Source of the DNA: Marinobacter sp. F4206
GTDB taxonomy: Bacteria > Pseudomonadota > Gammaproteobacteria > Pseudomonadales > Oleiphilaceae
Direction of reading: 5' to 3'
Assembly: GCF_019392195.1 (NCBI RefSeq)
Contig: NZ_JAHXKI010000002.1
Span: 1,674,001-1,738,000 of the forward strand
DNA: 64,000 bases
Below are positions 61,712 to 64,000 of the stretch, piece by piece. The notes below the pieces were generated by a model. It did not search any database. It worked only from the letters and a program-made list of their open reading frames with translations, and had not been told where the DNA came from. The translations under genes and the position numbers were made by a program. How positions within the stretch are numbered: the stretch's first letter is position 1; every line of letters begins with the position of its first letter.

Positions 61712-63418
61712 ATGAACACACAGCCCCAGGACTCACGGCCCCAGACCGCGGATCTTGACAATCCCCTGTACTACCTGGAAAACATGGAAACGGTGCTGCG
61801 CTGGGTTGCGACGCACCACCGAGACCTGTTGCTGACGACCGAATACGCCCGCCTGAACGCCTTTTTCGATCTGTCCCGGTCCGCGCGCGCATTGCTTACC
61901 CGGATGGTGATGCGCACCGGAGAGCTGTTCCGGGCTGACAAACTCAACTACCCGGAACTGACCGTACCCGAAGCCGAGGCCCTGGTGGAACTGGTGAACC
62001 AGGGCTGGCTGGATGCCGAGCCGATGCTGGGCCTGGATGATCTCTTCCGGCTTTATACCCTGGCGGAACTAAGACCGGTGTTTGCCGACGAGCTGACTCG
62101 TCAGGGTCTCCCGAAGACCCTGGCCAAGGCCCGGTTGCGTGAGGTCCTGCGACCCCGGTACGCCCATGCCCTGCCAGTGCCGGACTGGCTTGGCCCCGAT
62201 CAGGCACCGGTGGTCCGGGTGCAGCACATGGCCCTGTTCGACCGGATCCGATTGATGTTCTTTGGGAACCTGCGCCAGAGCTGGTCCGATTTCGTGCTGG
62301 TGGAGCTCGGTCACCAACGCTATGAGCGGGTAACCCTGTCGCCGGACTCCCGGGCCTTCCATCAGCGCGAGGACGTGGACTGCTACCTGGCCATGCACGA
62401 TTGCCGGGAACGGCTGGATGCCGGTGTTCCGGCCGATGCCGTGTGGGCGGATGTGCCCGCGGCTTCGGAGAATCCCTGGCTCTCCAGCCGCCGGGACCGG
62501 TTGTTGCTGGAGCTGGGCCGACAGGCCGAACGCCAGGGTGACCGGACCCTGGCCCTCGAAGCCCTCACCGCCAGTGGCCACCGCGAAGCCCGGCTGAAGC
62601 GACTGCGGCTGCTGGAACGCATGAAGCGCTTTGACGAGGCCTGGGACCTGGCCCGGAGCTGGCAGACCGAGGACCTGAGTGATGCCGAGGCCCAGGGGCT
62701 GGGCCGACTCCTGAAACGCCTGGCATCCCGAATGGGGGCACCGTCGCCCCGGGTCACCCGGGAACCTCCGATCGAGACGCTCACCCTTACCCTGCCACCA
62801 CCGCCGTCGGGGTCGGTGGAGCTGGCGGCGCGGGATGCCCTGAGCCGGGACGACGCTCCGGTTTTCTACGTGGAGAACACCCTGATCAACGGCCTGTTCG
62901 GGCTGCTATGCTGGCAGACCATTTTCACCGCCATCCCCGGCGCCTTTTTCCATCCGTTTCACACCGGTCCGGCCGACCTCACCCGCGAGGATTTTGTCGC
63001 CCGCCGCCAGTCGTCGTTCGATCGGTGTTTTGCCTTGCTGGAGGATGGCGGCTATCGCCGGGTCATCCTGGACAATTATGCGGCCAAGCAGGGCGTCGCC
63101 AACCCGTTCGTGATCTGGCCGGTGCTGACTGGGGAGCTGGTAACTCTGGCGCTGGAATGCATTCCGGCCCGAGACCTGCGGATTCTGTTCGAGCGTCTGC
63201 TGTTGAACATCCGGGAACACCGCAGCGGGTTCCCGGATCTGATCCAGTTCTACCCGGCGTCCCGGCCCACCGAGGCTCGCTACCGGATGATCGAGGTGAA
63301 AGGCCCGGGGGATCGACTGCAGGACCACCAGGTTCGGTGGCTGGCGTTTTTCGCCGGTAACGGCATTGCCGCCAGCGTCTGTTATGTACGCTGGCAAAGC
63401 GACGGAGAGTCTGGGTGA
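61712..63418 (+). CDS. FAN1-like VRR-NUC structure-specific nuclease
   Basis: A 568-residue bacterial homologue of FAN1. The C-terminal VRR-NUC domain shows the PD-(D/E)XK core: FPDLIQF with Asp509, then IEVKGPGD with Glu528 and Lys530, and QDHQVRW after it. The upstream region (about 60-370) is a helical SAP/TPR-like DNA-binding part, where homologues bind flap DNA. FAN1 enzymes incise 5' flaps and help repair interstrand cross-links. The stop overlaps the GTG of the following helicase gene, suggesting a functional pair. No clear ribosome site is seen before ATG 61712, so a slightly different start is possible. Confidence 0.85.
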   Translation: MNTQPQDSRPQTADLDNPLYYLENMETVLRWVATHHRDLLLTTEYARLNAFFDLSRSARALLTRMVMRTGELFRADKLNYPELTVPEAEALVELVNQGWLDAEPMLGLDDLFRLYTLAELRPVFADELTRQGLPKTLAKARLREVLRPRYAHALPVPDWLGPDQAPVVRVQHMALFDRIRLMFFGNLRQSWSDFVLVELGHQRYERVTLSPDSRAFHQREDVDCYLAMHDCRERLDAGVPADAVWADVPAASENPWLSSRRDRLLLELGRQAERQGDRTLALEALTASGHREARLKRLRLLERMKRFDEAWDLARSWQTEDLSDAEAQGLGRLLKRLASRMGAPSPRVTREPPIETLTLTLPPPPSGSVELAARDALSRDDAPVFYVENTLINGLFGLLCWQTIFTAIPGAFFHPFHTGPADLTREDFVARRQSSFDRCFALLEDGGYRRVILDNYAAKQGVANPFVIWPVLTGELVTLALECIPARDLRILFERLLLNIREHRSGFPDLIQFYPASRPTEARYRMIEVKGPGDRLQDHQVRWLAFFAGNGIAASVCYVRWQSDGESG

Positions 63419-64000
63419 AGGTTGCCGTCCGTACCCTGTGTGAATTTGCCGCTCGCCGTGGCGATCTGGATTTCCGCTATACCCCGGCGCCCAGTTCCGA
63501 GGAGGGCATAGCCGGCCACCAGTCGATCCAGGCCCGGCGCGGGTATGGTTATGAGAGCGAGTATTTACTCACCGGGGAATGCCTGGGTTTGAAGCTTTCG
63601 GGTCGAGCGGATGGCTATCATCCGCATCGCGGCCGGCTGGAGGAGATCAAGACCCACCGGGGCGACCTGTCCCGTATCCGGGAACACCAGCGGGCCCTGC
63701 ACCGGGCTCAGTTACGCGCCTACGGGGCATTGCTCTGTCGTCAGGAGAACCTGAAGAAACTGGAACTGACCCTGGTGTATTACGACACCGGCAAGGACAA
63801 AGAGACGCCGATCACCGAAACCGCCACGGCGGTCGAACTCTGGCAGGAACTGGAAGCCTTGTGTGATCAGTTCCGGACCTGGGCGGCGCAGGAGGAGCAT
63901 CATCGGGAACGGCGGGACGCCCGACTGACGGGCCTGCGGTTTCCCTTTCCGGCGTTCCGGCCGCGCCAGCGCCAGCTGGCGGAAACCGTCTATAAGAATT
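63415..64000 (+). CDS. Nuclease-helicase fusion, partial (DinG/XPD-like helicase with N-terminal PD-(D/E)XK domain)
   Basis: An open frame from GTG 63415 runs without a stop to the window end (195 codons). Its first 120 residues form a Cas4/RecB-type PD-(D/E)XK nuclease: GRADGY with Asp66, LEEIKT with Glu77 and Lys79, and an RAQLRAYG helix. FRPRQRQLAETVYKN at the end of the window looks like the Q-motif opening a superfamily-2 iron-sulphur (DinG/XPD) helicase. The start overlaps the FAN1-like stop (GTGA). Some Pseudomonas genomes pair a VRR-NUC gene with such a helicase. The helicase body lies outside the window. Confidence 0.75.
   Translation, partial: MKVAVRTLCEFAARRGDLDFRYTPAPSSEEGIAGHQSIQARRGYGYESEYLLTGECLGLKLSGRADGYHPHRGRLEEIKTHRGDLSRIREHQRALHRAQLRAYGALLCRQENLKKLELTLVYYDTGKDKETPITETATAVELWQELEALCDQFRTWAAQEEHHRERRDARLTGLRFPFPAFRPRQRQLAETVYKN

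Overview
The window is chromosomal DNA from a GC-rich gammaproteobacterium and covers the replication-origin neighbourhood. The blocks rpmH-rnpA-yidD-yidC-mnmE, mnmG-rsmG-parA-parB-atpIBEFHAGDC-glmU-glmS and dnaA-dnaN-recF-gyrB follow the Pseudomonas-type arrangement. The accessory genes (acyl-CoA metabolism, RND efflux, periplasmic binding proteins) would fit Marinobacter or a close relative. That assignment is inference from gene content, not from a database match. No rRNA, tRNA, insertion sequence, prophage or CRISPR array is visible.

Layout. 0-2.6 kb (+): a BadI-like ring-cleaving hydrolase, a cyclohexanecarboxyl-CoA dehydrogenase-like enzyme and a MarR regulator, together an alicyclic-acid catabolic module. 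2.6-4.6 kb (-): glutathione-dependent formaldehyde detoxification (S-formylglutathione hydrolase, class III alcohol dehydrogenase), divergent from a LysR regulator at 4.7-5.6 kb; two palindromes lie between them. 5.7-7.2 kb (-): a DadA-like flavoprotein behind a tandem glycine riboswitch. 7.3-10.5 kb (-): glmS and glmU. 10.6-17.8 kb (-): the complete F1Fo ATP synthase operon with a good sigma-70 promoter upstream and a branched hairpin terminator at its end. 18-22.4 kb (-): parB, parA, rsmG, mnmG.

22.4-33.0 kb is an accessory segment separating mnmG from mnmE, which are neighbours in Pseudomonas. It holds an EAL phosphodiesterase, an RND efflux pair, a DUF3833 lipoprotein, a large acyl-CoA dehydrogenase and two duplicated orphan periplasmic binding proteins. 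Its mnmG end has an unusual density of perfect DnaA boxes (seven TTATCCACA between 21.86 and 24.94 kb, two of them flanking an A/T-rich stretch). 33-37.1 kb (-): mnmE, yidC, yidD, rnpA, rpmH. 37.1-37.7 kb: the canonical rpmH-dnaA origin region. 37.7-45.4 kb (+): dnaA, dnaN, an ABC1/UbiB-family kinase-like gene inserted between dnaN and recF, recF carrying two parS-like sites, and gyrB.

45.4-49.5 kb (-): a VC0807-type membrane protein, gabT and an MsbA-like ABC exporter. 49.7-51.5 kb (+): an ATM1/HMT1-type ABC exporter. 51.5-61.0 kb (-): recC-recB-recD with ATGA overlaps. 61.2-64 kb (+): a DUF4864 protein, a FAN1-like VRR-NUC nuclease and the start of a nuclease-helicase that runs off the window.

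The most interesting signals are the second, origin-like DnaA-box cluster beside mnmG, the ABC1 kinase gene inside the dnaN-recF unit, the two parS sites inside recF, the glycine riboswitch in front of a flavin amine oxidoreductase rather than gcv genes, and the alicyclic acid module.
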